Below, one piece after another: positions 1 through 9,034 of a DNA stretch of 50,210 nucleotides. The translations under genes and the position numbers were made by a program. Source of the stretch: Thaumasiovibrio sp043421945 (GTDB taxonomy: Bacteria > Pseudomonadota > Gammaproteobacteria > Enterobacterales > Vibrionaceae); assembly GCA_043421945.1 (NCBI GenBank), contig JBHOGO010000024.1:1-50210 (forward strand), read 5' to 3'. Position 1 is the first letter of the stretch. Each line of letters starts with the position of its first letter. The notes under the pieces were generated by a model. That model saw only the letters and a program-made list of their open reading frames with translations. It ran no database searches and was not told where the DNA came from.

Positions 1-80
1 TGGTGAGTTTGGCGAGTAAGTCAAGGCTACACCAAGAAGCTCACACTATAATCTTTGATTTAGTGGGAGTAATTCACTAC

Positions 81-386
81 TTAATAATCAGGTAGGTGAT
101 GAGGGGGGATATCAAATCGTAGTAGATGGGAGCCTTGCATCCAGCATTGCCCTTCATAGTAATCTTCACCGTTTGCTGAAAACTCAAAATTAAACATAGC
201 GAACAGCCCCCGCTTTCCTTGTGGGCTTTCGAGGCGATAGTGCCCTCGGCTTGTTGATAGAAGCTGTAAGCCCAGTTGATCACAGCGTAGCTTGATATGT
301 CGCTGTGCTTGTTCTGACTGTTTTCGTTGTTGCCAAAAAAATGTGCCAAGCATAATAATGCCAATAATAATGATTAAATCGGTCAT
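81..386 (-). CDS. DUF3301 family membrane-anchored small protein
   Basis: The protein has 101 residues. One hydrophobic segment at about residues 3-16 (Ile-rich, ending GTFFW) is followed by a basic stretch with QQRKQ, so it is probably a single-pass inner-membrane protein with a cytoplasmic tail. The C-terminal half, with RGHYRLESPQGKRGLFAMFNFEF and later YYEGQCWMQG, matches my memory of the DUF3301 family, which has no assigned biochemical role. It lies 53 bases downstream of the DUF3549 gene on the same strand, so the two are probably one transcript. An AAAGGT Shine-Dalgarno sits just ahead of the ATG. The family call rests on sequence resemblance and on the conserved DUF3549-DUF3301 pairing in Vibrionaceae. 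Confidence 0.72.
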   Translation of the reverse strand: MTDLIIIIGIIMLGTFFWQQRKQSEQAQRHIKLRCDQLGLQLLSTSRGHYRLESPQGKRGLFAMFNFEFSANGEDYYEGQCWMQGSHLLRFDIPPHHLPDY

Positions 387-439
387 GTTGAATGCGTACC
401 TTTCGATGCGGTGATATGGCGATTATGCCATGTTATTCA

Positions 440-1480
440 TTAGTGCTGGAGCGTCGCTTGCATTTGTTGCAGTGCCTGTTGGAGCTTTTCTGGTAATGGC
501 TGATGCAACATGGGCAGAATATGGCAACGAAGTGCAGGAATAGTGACGAGATCAGCAAACAGTGTATTAAAAAGTACTTGGTCACCATTTTCGGCAAGTC
601 GTTGCAAATAGCTGAGCAAGTTACTGTCGTCCAGCCCGTGCCAGCAACGACCCGCGATTGCGACGAGAACATCATCAACGTTGACGAGCGGGTGTGAGAG
701 TAAATCGGTCAGCGTCAGTATCAGAACAGGGCGTGGTGCGCCAGCCAGTGAGCGAATCAGTGCAGAAACCTTGGTACTGTCAGTGACGGGAGAAGCGACT
801 GCATCGTCGAGTGCTTCCATGATTCGTTCCGCGAGAGACTGAGGTATTGTGACGTGTTCTAAACAACCTAATAGGGCGTAATAAGGCGCGTCGGGGATCT
901 TATTGAGTGCGGAGCGGACTCGGGTTGTATTATTGTTTTCACTCAAGCGGCACGCGATCTCTGCAAAACCTTGAATGCCAATATGCTGCCATTGTGCTTT
1001 GTCTGACTCAGCGCCGAGGTATTGACATGCTGGTTGGTAAAAATGGCTAGGTGATAGGTTTAGATCGACACGTAACTGCGCATGAAGCATCGCGAGTTTA
1101 TCTTCACTCGGTTTAAACAGGTAAGGATTACTGCTAAGTGCCTGTTGCTCATCATCACTTAGTGGAGCCGTTAACTGGCTCCCCATCGCTTCAGCAACAT
1201 AGCGGATGAAATCGCCAACAGGCGCAGCCTTGAGGAGCCCTCGTTCATCCAGTGGGAATTTTAATAACCACATAAAGGGTTCTAGTTGGTCTTGCTTGTG
1301 GAAGGTCAGTGCAAAGTGGGCATGTTGACGAAGTGGGTAGGGGTATGGCTGACGGTTTTGCTCAACGGCTTGGAAAATGTCGGTGGGGATTTTTGTCACT
1401 CGTCGACCGAGGTCGTAAATTGAAAAGTGACATTCAGCTTGTTCAAGTAATTGAGTCAGGTAGTGCATCGTCGCCATCAT
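440..1480 (-). CDS. DUF3549 family protein
   Basis: This soluble protein of about 346 residues has no signal peptide or membrane segment. Recognisable stretches are an N-terminal LTQLLEQAECHFSIYDLGRR, a central FMWLLKFPLDERG, and a helical C-terminal half rich in Leu and Ala that ends in Gln-rich LQQALQQMQA. I associate this with DUF3549, a family without a known reaction. An in-frame ATG lies six bases further upstream, but the AAGGA Shine-Dalgarno overlaps that codon, so the second ATG is preferred. The gene is divergent from yqcC across about 265 bases and is followed by the DUF3301 gene. No catalytic motif is evident, and a helical-repeat scaffold is possible. Confidence 0.7.
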   Translation of the reverse strand: MMATMHYLTQLLEQAECHFSIYDLGRRVTKIPTDIFQAVEQNRQPYPYPLRQHAHFALTFHKQDQLEPFMWLLKFPLDERGLLKAAPVGDFIRYVAEAMGSQLTAPLSDDEQQALSSNPYLFKPSEDKLAMLHAQLRVDLNLSPSHFYQPACQYLGAESDKAQWQHIGIQGFAEIACRLSENNNTTRVRSALNKIPDAPYYALLGCLEHVTIPQSLAERIMEALDDAVASPVTDSTKVSALIRSLAGAPRPVLILTLTDLLSHPLVNVDDVLVAIAGRCWHGLDDSNLLSYLQRLAENGDQVLFNTLFADLVTIPALRCHILPMLHQPLPEKLQQALQQMQATLQH

Positions 1481-1745
1481 GTTCATCCTTGTGATTGAAT
1501 GGAGATTATATACCTATCACGATGCTGGGTTCGACCCTTTCGCGTACAGGGTTAACATAGAGAGAATGTGCTTTGCTGGCGATTGAGTGAGAGGCTTACA
1601 GGTTGGTAGGCTTAATGGTATTCTTGCCGGCCATTTTAACGGGTGTATTTGTAACGATTAGAGACCTTCTGGTCGCGAGGCACTGTTGCTGGGCTGTCAA
1701 TGTGACGGATCCTGCGCGTGTTCACCATAGCAGTGAGATGAAACC

Positions 1746-2063
1746 ATGAATAATAATGAGCGCTGTAAACAGCTTATTAGTGAGTTAGCAACGGCGATGC
1801 AAGAATGCGGTATGTGGCAAGCCGAGTCGCCCACACCTGAGCGATTGCAGAGCGTACTCCCTTTTTCTGCGGATATGCTTGATGCACAAGAGTGGTTGCA
1901 GTGGATTTTTATTCCCAAAATGACAGCACATTTAGCGACGTCTCAACCTTTGCCGTATGGCTTTGAAATCTCCCCTTATATTGAAGAGTCGTTGCGTGGA
2001 CATAAAAACCTCACGACTATTTTGACTGTGACTCAACAGCTTGATGCCTTATTTCGGAACTAG
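1746..2063 (+). CDS. yqcC: YqcC family protein
   Basis: The protein has 105 residues and is soluble. It contains the family pattern of an N-terminal helix (QLISELATAMQECGMWQ), then PFSADMLDAQEWLQWIFIPKM, and a C-terminal FEISPYIEESLRG. This is the YqcC (DUF446) family, whose E. coli member sits directly upstream of truC, as here. The stop codon is only three bases before the truC ATG, so translational coupling is likely. The start has weak Shine-Dalgarno complementarity (gagatgaaacc). The biochemical role is unknown. Linkage to the pseudouridine synthase suggests a tRNA-related or accessory function, but that is inference. Confidence 0.8.
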   Translation: MNNNERCKQLISELATAMQECGMWQAESPTPERLQSVLPFSADMLDAQEWLQWIFIPKMTAHLATSQPLPYGFEISPYIEESLRGHKNLTTILTVTQQLDALFRN

Positions 2064-2066
2064 AAT

Positions 2067-2915
2067 ATGACGGATTCCATTTCATCGACGTCGAAAGATG
2101 ACAACATTACACCAGCGGCTGACACGGCTGGCTCAGAGCTAGTCGCCCCAGAGCCTGTTGTGCTAGAGATCTTGTTTCAAGATGAGCACTATGTAGCCGT
2201 TAATAAGCCTGCCGGTATGCTTGTTCATCGCTCTTGGCTAGATCGCCATGAAACACAATTTGTGATGCAAACTTTACGTGATCAGATTGGTCAGCATGTT
2301 TTTCCGTTGCATCGTTTAGATCGCCCAACGTCTGGTGTCTTAGTGTTTGGGTTATCCAGTGAAGCAGCAAGTAAGATGATGCCTGTGTTTGCGGAGCATA
2401 AGATAGTTAAAATCTATCATGCAATTGTGCGAGGTTGGATTAAAAACGCGGCAGTACTTGATTACCCGTTGAAAGAAGAACTCGATAAAATTGCTGATAA
2501 AGATGCAGCACAAGATAAACCAGCGCAAGAAGCGATTACGGCTTACCGCCCTTTAGCGACTGTCGAAGTGCCTATTGCAACCGGTCGATATGCGACGAGC
2601 CGTTATTGTTTAGTTGAGATGGAACCCCAAACAGGGCGTAAACATCAACTTCGTCGCCATATGCACCATTTAAGCCACCATATTATCGGTGACGTGAACC
2701 ATGGTGATGGTCGGCACAATCGCGTTTTTCGTCAGCATTATGATTGTCGCCGATTAATGTTACATGCCTCTCGTTTGACGTTTAAGCATCCATATACTGA
2801 CGAGCTACTTGATATTCGTGCGACTGTGGATGATAGCTGGCTGCGTGTAATGGGTGCGTTTGAGTGGGATGAAGCGCTGTTAAATGTGGATAGCACCTCT
2901 TTACTCGACGATTAA
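2067..2915 (+). CDS. truC: tRNA pseudouridine(65) synthase TruC
   Basis: TruC isomerises U65 of certain tRNAs to pseudouridine in the cytoplasm. The protein carries the RluA-family active-site motif HRLDRPTSG with the catalytic Asp, preceded by VNKPAGMLVHRSWLDRHE and followed by the substrate-positioning GRKHQLRRHM. All three are very close to E. coli TruC. It has 282 residues against about 260 in E. coli. The extra length is an acidic, Ser/Thr/Ala-rich N-terminal tail of about 31 residues before LEILFQDEHYVAVNKP. A GTG at 2160 would give a protein starting exactly where E. coli TruC does, so the true start is open. The gene is coupled to yqcC and lies 94 bases before the flavodoxin gene. Confidence 0.93.
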   Translation: MTDSISSTSKDDNITPAADTAGSELVAPEPVVLEILFQDEHYVAVNKPAGMLVHRSWLDRHETQFVMQTLRDQIGQHVFPLHRLDRPTSGVLVFGLSSEAASKMMPVFAEHKIVKIYHAIVRGWIKNAAVLDYPLKEELDKIADKDAAQDKPAQEAITAYRPLATVEVPIATGRYATSRYCLVEMEPQTGRKHQLRRHMHHLSHHIIGDVNHGDGRHNRVFRQHYDCRRLMLHASRLTFKHPYTDELLDIRATVDDSWLRVMGAFEWDEALLNVDSTSLLDD

Positions 2916-3009
2916 GTACTTTGTTGTAAGTACGCTTAATTTTCATGCGTTTACTTGATTTTCTTCTGTTTTGAGCCACTCTTTATAGGGGCGATTAAGG
3001 GAGAGAATC

Positions 3010-3480
3010 ATGGTGAAAGTAGGTATTTTTGTTGGCACTGTTTATGGTGCCGCGCAAGGACTTGCGCAAGAGTTTGCAACGGTGCTTCAGAATGAAGGCC
3101 ATCAAACGGAGGTTTTTGATAACCCGCAGTTTGATGATTTCACCGCTTATCAAAATGATATTGCCCTTGTGGTGACATCAACGACAGGGCAGGGTGAGCT
3201 TCCCGACGATATTGTTCCTCTGTTTGAAGCATTGAGGTCGCAATTTCCAATGCTAACGTCCATGCACTATGCGATTGCCGCGTTAGGGGACTCAAGCTAT
3301 GGTGAGCACCGTTTCTGCGGAGGTGGACGTCAATTTGATGAGTTGCTCTTGGAACTGACCGCGACACCGATTCATCGCCGCCTTGATATTGATGCGTGTG
3401 AAACGTTCGAGCCTGAAGAGGCGGGCTTACCTTGGATTAACGAATTAATCGACAAGCTTAAAGCTATTGAAGGCGCTTGA
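3010..3480 (+). CDS. MioC/YqcA-type short-chain flavodoxin
   Basis: A 156-residue FMN-binding flavodoxin, a cytoplasmic one-electron carrier. The phosphate-binding loop is GTVYGAAQGLA near residues 9-19. The isoalloxazine loops are TSTTGQGELPDD (about 57-68) and ALGDSSYGEHRFCGGGRQFD (about 91-110). An insertion-free short form with this CGGG motif is typical of the YqcA/MioC group rather than FldA. The start is supported by an AGGGAGAG Shine-Dalgarno. The gene follows yqcC-truC as in E. coli and ends in an intrinsic terminator that overlaps the stop codon. The redox partner is not evident from the context. Confidence 0.9.
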   Translation: MVKVGIFVGTVYGAAQGLAQEFATVLQNEGHQTEVFDNPQFDDFTAYQNDIALVVTSTTGQGELPDDIVPLFEALRSQFPMLTSMHYAIAALGDSSYGEHRFCGGGRQFDELLLELTATPIHRRLDIDACETFEPEEAGLPWINELIDKLKAIEGA

Positions 3481-3504
3481 GGATAAACCCTCAAGCGCTT
3501 TTTT
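3471..3504 (+). terminator. Intrinsic terminator of the yqcC-truC-flavodoxin unit
   Basis: A 10-bp perfect stem (GCGCTTGAGG pairing with CCTCAAGCGC) with a 6-nt loop is followed by a run of six T. The left arm includes the flavodoxin stop codon. The following 240 bases up to yaeH hold no supported gene. Confidence 0.9.
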
Positions 3505-3744
3505 GTCTTTGATAGTGCAGCGGTATCTGCCTGCATTGGATGTGTTGGTGCAGATAACATCGCGAAAACAACGATTAAAAAGTGCAGGAAAAACAGAGGT
3601 AAGCATTGAGTGAGTGAGTTCAACAAGCTTTTGGGCTATAGGTGCCCAAATACTTGCCTTGTTTTTATGTTGTTGTTTTTAATGTTTTTTGTTTTGTTAT
3701 GTTCTTTGGGGTACAGCTTGTTGAGTGAAAAGAACATTGGTGTC

Positions 3745-4122
3745 CTAAAGCTTTTCTAAGTCCGCTTCTATCTCCGCTATTTTGGCTGCGACCACTTTTT
3801 CTAAGTGACGTAGGTCGCCGAGGATCTTTTGTTTCACGTCCTGCTCTCGGTGGGTGGTGTTGGTTATTGTGTCTAATTCATCAATGATTTTGGTTAAGGT
3901 GCGATTGATTTCAGTGACATTGCGATATTGTTGACTGCCACCGCTGATTAATACGGACTTTTGCTGGCGAGGAAATTTGAACTTTACACTTTTGGCGAAC
4001 AGTTCACCTTTTTGGCGATGGAAGTATATTTTTAGGATGTCGTACTGTGCTTCCTGTCGAAGGCTGTAGCGCTCAATGGCTTCTGGGGATTCAATACCGA
4101 TGGCGTTGAGTTGTGGATACAT
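3745..4122 (-). CDS. yaeH: UPF0325 family protein YaeH
   Basis: The protein has 125 residues and is close in length and sequence to E. coli YaeH (128 residues). Shared blocks are ERYSLRQEAQYDILKIYFH, FAKSVKFKFPRQ, a central IIDELDTI, and the C-terminal coiled-coil-like DLRHLEKVVAAKIAEIEADLEKL. It is soluble and no enzymatic motif is visible; the family's function is unknown. It lies downstream of glnD on the same strand but is separated from it by 234 bases and a strong terminator hairpin, so it probably has its own promoter. The start is supported by AGGAGAG immediately upstream of the ATG. Confidence 0.9.
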   Translation of the reverse strand: MYPQLNAIGIESPEAIERYSLRQEAQYDILKIYFHRQKGELFAKSVKFKFPRQQKSVLISGGSQQYRNVTEINRTLTKIIDELDTITNTTHREQDVKQKILGDLRHLEKVVAAKIAEIEADLEKL

Positions 4123-4284
4123 GCTGCTCTCCTAACTGACTCATCATGACGAGGATTTATTGTCTAACCACTTTAAGCTAGCAGAGAAGAAGGAAAAGGC
4201 GCGGGATTAACGTAAATATGAGAGAAAAATCAACAGGAGTAGGCGGGTAGTATTTTGATTGAAAGACCAATGGCGTGCTATTAA

Positions 4285-4318
4285 GGCTAAGTGTTTCATT
4301 GATTGAAAACACTTAGCC
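4285..4318 (-). terminator. glnD terminator hairpin
   Basis: A perfect 12-bp stem (GGCTAAGTGTTT against AAACACTTAGCC) with a 10-nt loop lies 39 bases past the glnD stop. The tail on the minus strand is TTAATA, only moderately T-rich, so termination efficiency is uncertain. Confidence 0.7.
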
Positions 4319-4356
4319 AAAATGCACGATGATGAATAAAAACGAAGAGCGCGTTA

Positions 4357-6969
4357 TTAAATGTCGCCTAAGCCGTCAATTTTATCACGCAGCATATTCT
4401 CTAGCTCTTCCTGCTCTGCACTATTCAATGCGTCACCATCACTCGTCGTGATGGTGAAGAAATCTTCAGCTCGCTCACCAATAGTCGTGATTTTAGCGGC
4501 GTGGACACAGAGGTTGAGCTTCTCAAAGACTTGCCCAATCGCGGCGAGTAGCCCCGGCATATCAAGGGCGACAATCTCCATTAGCGTTTTGCGTTGTGTT
4601 CGCTTCACGGGTAAAAACGTCACTTTTGTGGTGACGTCAAAATGTTGGAGCTTTCTCGATGGGCGATGTTTTTTCGGTGTTACGCTGCCCGCAGTGATTG
4701 TTTTTGTGATGGACTCAATGATGCGTTCATGACGGTTAAACGGAATTGCTTTGCCATTAGGGTCGAGCACCATAAAGGTATCCATAATGTAGCCATCTTT
4801 ACTCGTCATTACTTGGGCATCATGGACACTAAGATTTTTCTTATCCAGCTCTGTGACCACATTGGCGAAAAGGCGTGGCTTATCTTTAGTGTGAATGAAG
4901 ACTTCTGTTCCCCCACGCGTTGCCTTTTTACTCACGAGTACGAGAGGGGCATCCAGATCGGTATGAGAAACCAAGTGTTGGCTATGCCAGGCAATCTGCT
5001 TGTGAGTGTGGCGTAAGAAATAGTCACTGCTAAAGCGCTGCCATAGTATTTCTATATCGCGTGGCGTGATATTCCGCTTACGGAGCTGAGCAGAGGCAAG
5101 CTGTTGATTATGCTTGATGCGGTCACGTACATCAGGCGGATTTTCGAGCCCACGACGCAATGTTTTTTGAGTTGAGTAGTAAAGTTCAGCAATGAGAGTA
5201 CGTTTCCAACTATTCCACAGCTCTTTATTTGTTGCGCAGATATCGGCAACAGTGAGGCAGATTAAATAGTCGAGATGCTCTTCATCACCGACCTCTTCGG
5301 CAAATGCGTTAATGACCTCTGGATCGTAGATATCTCGACGTTGTGCTGTCACCGACATCAATAGGTGATGCCTGACGAGCCAAGAAACCAGCTTAGCTTC
5401 TGGACGAGTTAAGCCGTGCATAATGCAGAAGTCATACGCTTCTATCTCACCAATTTCGCTGTGGTCACCACCACGCCCTTTGCCGATGTCATGGAACATA
5501 CCCGCTAGGATCAAGAGATCTTTCTTAATTAAACGTGGATACACTTCACAGCAAACAGGGTGATGTTCGCGTGATTCCTCTAAAGAGAACTTATGTAAGT
5601 TTTTGAGCAGGCGCATGGTGTGCTCATCAACGGTGTAGACATGAAATAGGTCAAATTGCATCTGGCCAACTATCTGGCTCCACTGCGGTAGATAGGCAGC
5701 AAGTACGCCGTGACGATGCATCAATCGATACGCTTTGTAGAGTGCGTTAGGGTGTCGAACCAGTGCCATGAACTTTTCACGAGCTTCTGGTATATCAATG
5801 AGGAAGCGGTTCAATCGACGTCGTGCGGTACGCAGTTGGCGTAATGTCGGAGCTGCTATACCCTCGACATCAGAGTGATTTGCGACGTGCAAAAACATAT
5901 CTAGGATGGTTTCTGGTCTTGCTTGGAAAAGTGCAGGCTTTCGGGCTTCAATCAAGTTGTCGCGGATCTGGAAATCAGCATCAAGTGTGATGGCCTTATG
6001 TGCGTCGCTGTCATCGCGAATCGCGTGCTTAAAGAGTTGCAATAACATCTTGTTGAGTTCGACCACACGCTGCAATGTGCGATAGAAGTCTTTCATCATT
6101 CGCTCGACGCCTTGGACACCTTCTCCTTGGTATTGGAGCAGTTCCGCGACGGATGACTGATGACCAAAAGTGAGTCGGTTATCGTAACGTCGTAGCTCTA
6201 GATGCAAAGCGAAGCGGATTCGCCAAAGAAAGTCCTGACACTCCGCTAATTCACGAAATTCACCTTCAGTGAGAAATCCATACTTGCTCATTTCTCGCAG
6301 ACTAGTGGCACCAAAGTGGCGACGTGCAATCCAGCTGAGTGTGTGGATATCACGTAGCCCACCCGGTGTTGATTTGATATCGGGCTCTAAGTTGTAGGCG
6401 GTATCGTTATACCGGGCATGACGAGTGAGTTGTTCATCGACCTTGGAGGCATAGAAAACGCTACTTGGCCAAAATGTTGGGCTGTCAAAGTGATCAAGAA
6501 GTAAGTTGTAGGTCTCTGTATTGCCACAGAGTTGTCGTGACTCTAGTAAGTTAGTCGCAACAGTCAGATCGTCATCGGCAATTTTCGTACATTCAGCGAG
6601 AGTACGTACGCTATGTCCAACGTCTAGTTTCAAGTCCCATAACAGCGTAAGAAATTCACTAATTTTTGTTGAAGTGGTTTCACTTAACGCACCTTGGGAA
6701 ATAAACAGAATATCGATATCAGAGAGGGGATGGAGCTCGCCGCGACCATAACCACCGACAGCAACAAAGGCTAAATCGGCTTGTTGGTTTAACTCAAAAA
6801 TATCCCACAGCGAAAGAAGCATGTTATCGATAAATTCACTGCGCTGATGAACGAGTGAGGTGACTTGTATGCCATTGATGAAATGTTCTTTTTGATGTTG
6901 TGCAAAGTCATCAAGTTGTTTTTTTATCTTGGTGGCGTCGAGTGGTGTGACTAAATCAATGGCGGTCAT
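4357..6969 (-). CDS. glnD: Bifunctional [protein-PII] uridylyltransferase/uridylyl-removing enzyme GlnD
   Basis: GlnD is the cytoplasmic nitrogen sensor that uridylylates PII (GlnB/GlnK) when glutamine is low and removes UMP when it is high. The 870 residues show the expected order. A nucleotidyltransferase domain has GGYGRGELHPLSDIDILF at about residues 72-89, with catalytic Asp84 and Asp86. A central HD domain has MFHDIGKGRGGDHSEIG for UMP removal. Two C-terminal ACT domains bind glutamine, the second beginning near LMEIVALDMPGLLAAIGQVF. Length is normal (E. coli 890). The start MTAIDL follows a GAGGA ribosome-binding site. The gene lies downstream of map, with a terminator between them, as in other Vibrionaceae. 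Confidence 0.97.
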   Translation of the reverse strand: MTAIDLVTPLDATKIKKQLDDFAQHQKEHFINGIQVTSLVHQRSEFIDNMLLSLWDIFELNQQADLAFVAVGGYGRGELHPLSDIDILFISQGALSETTSTKISEFLTLLWDLKLDVGHSVRTLAECTKIADDDLTVATNLLESRQLCGNTETYNLLLDHFDSPTFWPSSVFYASKVDEQLTRHARYNDTAYNLEPDIKSTPGGLRDIHTLSWIARRHFGATSLREMSKYGFLTEGEFRELAECQDFLWRIRFALHLELRRYDNRLTFGHQSSVAELLQYQGEGVQGVERMMKDFYRTLQRVVELNKMLLQLFKHAIRDDSDAHKAITLDADFQIRDNLIEARKPALFQARPETILDMFLHVANHSDVEGIAAPTLRQLRTARRRLNRFLIDIPEAREKFMALVRHPNALYKAYRLMHRHGVLAAYLPQWSQIVGQMQFDLFHVYTVDEHTMRLLKNLHKFSLEESREHHPVCCEVYPRLIKKDLLILAGMFHDIGKGRGGDHSEIGEIEAYDFCIMHGLTRPEAKLVSWLVRHHLLMSVTAQRRDIYDPEVINAFAEEVGDEEHLDYLICLTVADICATNKELWNSWKRTLIAELYYSTQKTLRRGLENPPDVRDRIKHNQQLASAQLRKRNITPRDIEILWQRFSSDYFLRHTHKQIAWHSQHLVSHTDLDAPLVLVSKKATRGGTEVFIHTKDKPRLFANVVTELDKKNLSVHDAQVMTSKDGYIMDTFMVLDPNGKAIPFNRHERIIESITKTITAGSVTPKKHRPSRKLQHFDVTTKVTFLPVKRTQRKTLMEIVALDMPGLLAAIGQVFEKLNLCVHAAKITTIGERAEDFFTITTSDGDALNSAEQEELENMLRDKIDGLGDI

Positions 6970-6987
6970 AGGTTCCTCATCCTTGCT

Positions 6988-7016
6988 ACAAAAAAGCCGA
7001 CAAAACTGCCGGCTAA
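6988..7016 (-). terminator. Intrinsic terminator downstream of map
   Basis: On the minus strand, AGCCG pairs with CGGCT around a short loop and is followed by six T. It sits between the map stop and the glnD start, so glnD may depend on readthrough or on a promoter within this 140-base gap. Confidence 0.7.
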
Positions 7017-7109
7017 TGTTATCACTATTTGCCTTTCCCCTTATATTCCTATTGAGTATAGACCGATGAAGACTTGGTCTATCGTACTATAGCTTAAGGG
7101 GGAGGGGGC

Positions 7110-7955
7110 TTACGCGCCTTTGATATGGCGAGGTAAGCTCTCTTCTTTACGCAGTGTCAGCACTTCACAACCTGTTTCTGTGACAAGCAGAGTGTGCTCC
7201 CACTGCGCTGAGTTTTTATTATCTACAGTATAAACTGTCCAGCCATCTTCACCGTCAACGTCACAGCCATATTTACCAGCGTTAATCATTGGTTCGATAG
7301 TGAAACACATACCTGCTTTTAGTGGGGTACGGTCGCTGTTTTTATAGTGAACGATCTGTGGATCTTCATGGAATTCAGCACCAATACCGTGGCCGCAAAA
7401 GTCTTTAACGATCGATAGTTTCATTCGAGGGTTATTTTTGTTCTGCGTTTTAATGTACTTCTCGATAGATGAACCAATATCACCTAACTTAAGACCCGGC
7501 TTCACTTTTTTGATGGCAAGGTACAAGCTCTCTTGAGCAATACGACAAAGGCGCTTGTTTTCAATCGATACTTCACCAACTTCAAACATTTTTGATGTAT
7601 CGCCGTGATAACCATCTTTGATGACGGTGATATCGATGTTGATCACGTCACCATCAGCGAGTACAGCGGGCTTTTTACGCACGCCATCGATCATCACATC
7701 TTCAGTCGCGGGAATACCGTGGCAAACGATGTGATTGATTGAGGTGCAGATTGATTTTGGGAAACCATGATAGTTCAGTGGTGCAGGCACAGTGCCTTGC
7801 TCATTCACCATGAAGTCGTGACAAAGACGATCTAACTCTTCAGTAGTAACACCCGGCTTCACGTGTGGTTCAATCATTTCTAGCACTTGCGCGGCGAGTT
7901 GTCCTGCTACGCGCATTTTCTCAATTTCTGCGGCGGTTTTAATCGTAATTGTCAT
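7110..7955 (-). CDS. map: Methionine aminopeptidase, type I
   Basis: Map removes the N-terminal Met from nascent proteins in the cytoplasm using two divalent metals. The 281 residues contain the family signatures in order: CHGIP (substrate His), DGDVINIDITVIKDGYHGDTSKMF with two metal Asp residues, GHGIGAEFHEDP (metal His), CFTIEPM (metal Glu) and QWEHTLLVT (metal Glu). It is slightly longer than the E. coli enzyme (264) because of a C-terminal tail with KEESLPRHIKGA. It is transcribed divergently from rpsB, the classic gammaproteobacterial arrangement. The gene ends before an intrinsic terminator. Confidence 0.97.
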   Translation of the reverse strand: MTITIKTAAEIEKMRVAGQLAAQVLEMIEPHVKPGVTTEELDRLCHDFMVNEQGTVPAPLNYHGFPKSICTSINHIVCHGIPATEDVMIDGVRKKPAVLADGDVINIDITVIKDGYHGDTSKMFEVGEVSIENKRLCRIAQESLYLAIKKVKPGLKLGDIGSSIEKYIKTQNKNNPRMKLSIVKDFCGHGIGAEFHEDPQIVHYKNSDRTPLKAGMCFTIEPMINAGKYGCDVDGEDGWTVYTVDNKNSAQWEHTLLVTETGCEVLTLRKEESLPRHIKGA

Positions 7956-8150
7956 TCAATTGTCTCGGTTGGCTGATATTGCTATATGGCTCTATGGTAG
8001 CAGCCGTAAACCGCTCTGAAAACCAACAAAGGTTTTTGAACGCAAAAGACTGGTAAATAGTCGCTGTTTTATGGTATAAAGCGCGCCGTAACCGTACTTA
8101 CTGTCTCTAGAAGATGGTGTGCGATTATAAACACTTTATTTTATTACTCA

Positions 8151-8215
8151 CACATATCGGCACGTTCTCCGGGGTGCCCACGCGAAAGCGTAGGGTCGGT
8201 AGAATGGGGTATGTG
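8151..8215 (+). promoter_or_regulatory. rpsB leader RNA (S2 autoregulatory element)
   Basis: The rpsB 5' untranslated region folds plausibly. CACATA (8151-8156) pairs with TATGTG (8210-8215), enclosing a small ACGC-GAAA-GCGT hairpin (8180-8191) and the conserved-looking GGTCGGTAGAATGGGGT. Gammaproteobacterial rpsB leaders of this kind are known to mediate feedback by S2. The element ends about 30 bases before the rpsB ATG. A TATAAA at 8075-8080 is a possible -10 box, but no good -35 was found. Confidence 0.7.
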
Positions 8216-8244
8216 GACGCCTAACCCCAATTGAGGATATTTCA

Positions 8245-8976
8245 ATGGCAACTGTATCAATGCGCGACATGCTAAAAGCTGGTGTACACTTCGGTCACCA
8301 AACTCGTTACTGGAACCCAAAAATGAAGCCTTTCATTTTCGGCGCTCGTAACCGTGTTCACATCATCAACCTAGAAAAAACTGTTCCAATGTTCAACGAT
8401 GCGCTAGCGCAAATCGGTCGCATTGCTGAGCGTAAAGGTAAGGTTCTTTTCGTAGGTACTAAGCGCGCAGCCAGCGAATCAATCAAAGAAGCAGCAGTTA
8501 GCTGTGATCAGTTCTACGTGAACAACCGTTGGTTAGGCGGCATGCTTACTAACTGGAAAACTGTTCGCCAGTCAATCAAACGTCTTAAAGACCTAGAAGC
8601 GCAATCTTCTGACGGTACTTTCGAGAAGTTGACTAAGAAAGAAGCGCTAATGCGTACCCGTGAAATGGAAAAACTTGAGAAGTCTCTTGGCGGTATCAAG
8701 AACATGGGTGGCCTACCAGACGCTATCTTCATCATCGATGCAGATCACGAGCACATCGCGGTTAAAGAAGCGAACAACCTGGGTATCCCAGTATTCGCTG
8801 TTGTTGATACTAACTCTAACCCAGATGGTGTTGACTACGTAGTTCCTGGTAACGACGATGCAATCCGTGCTATCCAACTGTACACTGGTGCAGTAGCAAC
8901 AGCGGTTACAGAAGGTCGCAACCAAGACATCGTTGAGCAAGCTGAGCAAGACGGTTTCGTTGCTGAAGCTGAATAA
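8245..8976 (+). CDS. rpsB: 30S ribosomal protein S2
   Basis: S2 is a late-assembling protein of the small subunit that binds 16S rRNA near S1. The 243 residues begin MATVSMRDMLKAGVHFGHQTRYWNPKM and include the classic FIFGARNRVHIINLEKT, NNRWLGGMLTNWKTVRQS and PDAIFIIDADHEHIAVKEANNLGIPVFAVVDTN blocks. Length is as in E. coli (241). Its codon usage is strongly biased towards codons such as CGT and GGT, as expected of a highly expressed gene. It is preceded by the S2 leader and followed by an attenuator-like hairpin and then tsf. Confidence 0.99.
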   Translation: MATVSMRDMLKAGVHFGHQTRYWNPKMKPFIFGARNRVHIINLEKTVPMFNDALAQIGRIAERKGKVLFVGTKRAASESIKEAAVSCDQFYVNNRWLGGMLTNWKTVRQSIKRLKDLEAQSSDGTFEKLTKKEALMRTREMEKLEKSLGGIKNMGGLPDAIFIIDADHEHIAVKEANNLGIPVFAVVDTNSNPDGVDYVVPGNDDAIRAIQLYTGAVATAVTEGRNQDIVEQAEQDGFVAEAE

Positions 8977-9034
8977 TACTACCAGCTCCAATTTGAGCAT
9001 CTTTGTCTACAATTCGTAGATGAAAGAATGGTTA

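Noticed and set aside
1487..1745. Divergent gap between the DUF3549 gene and yqcC checked for a small gene or RNA
   Set aside because: No supported reading frame, hairpin or clear promoter boxes. It presumably holds the divergent promoters.
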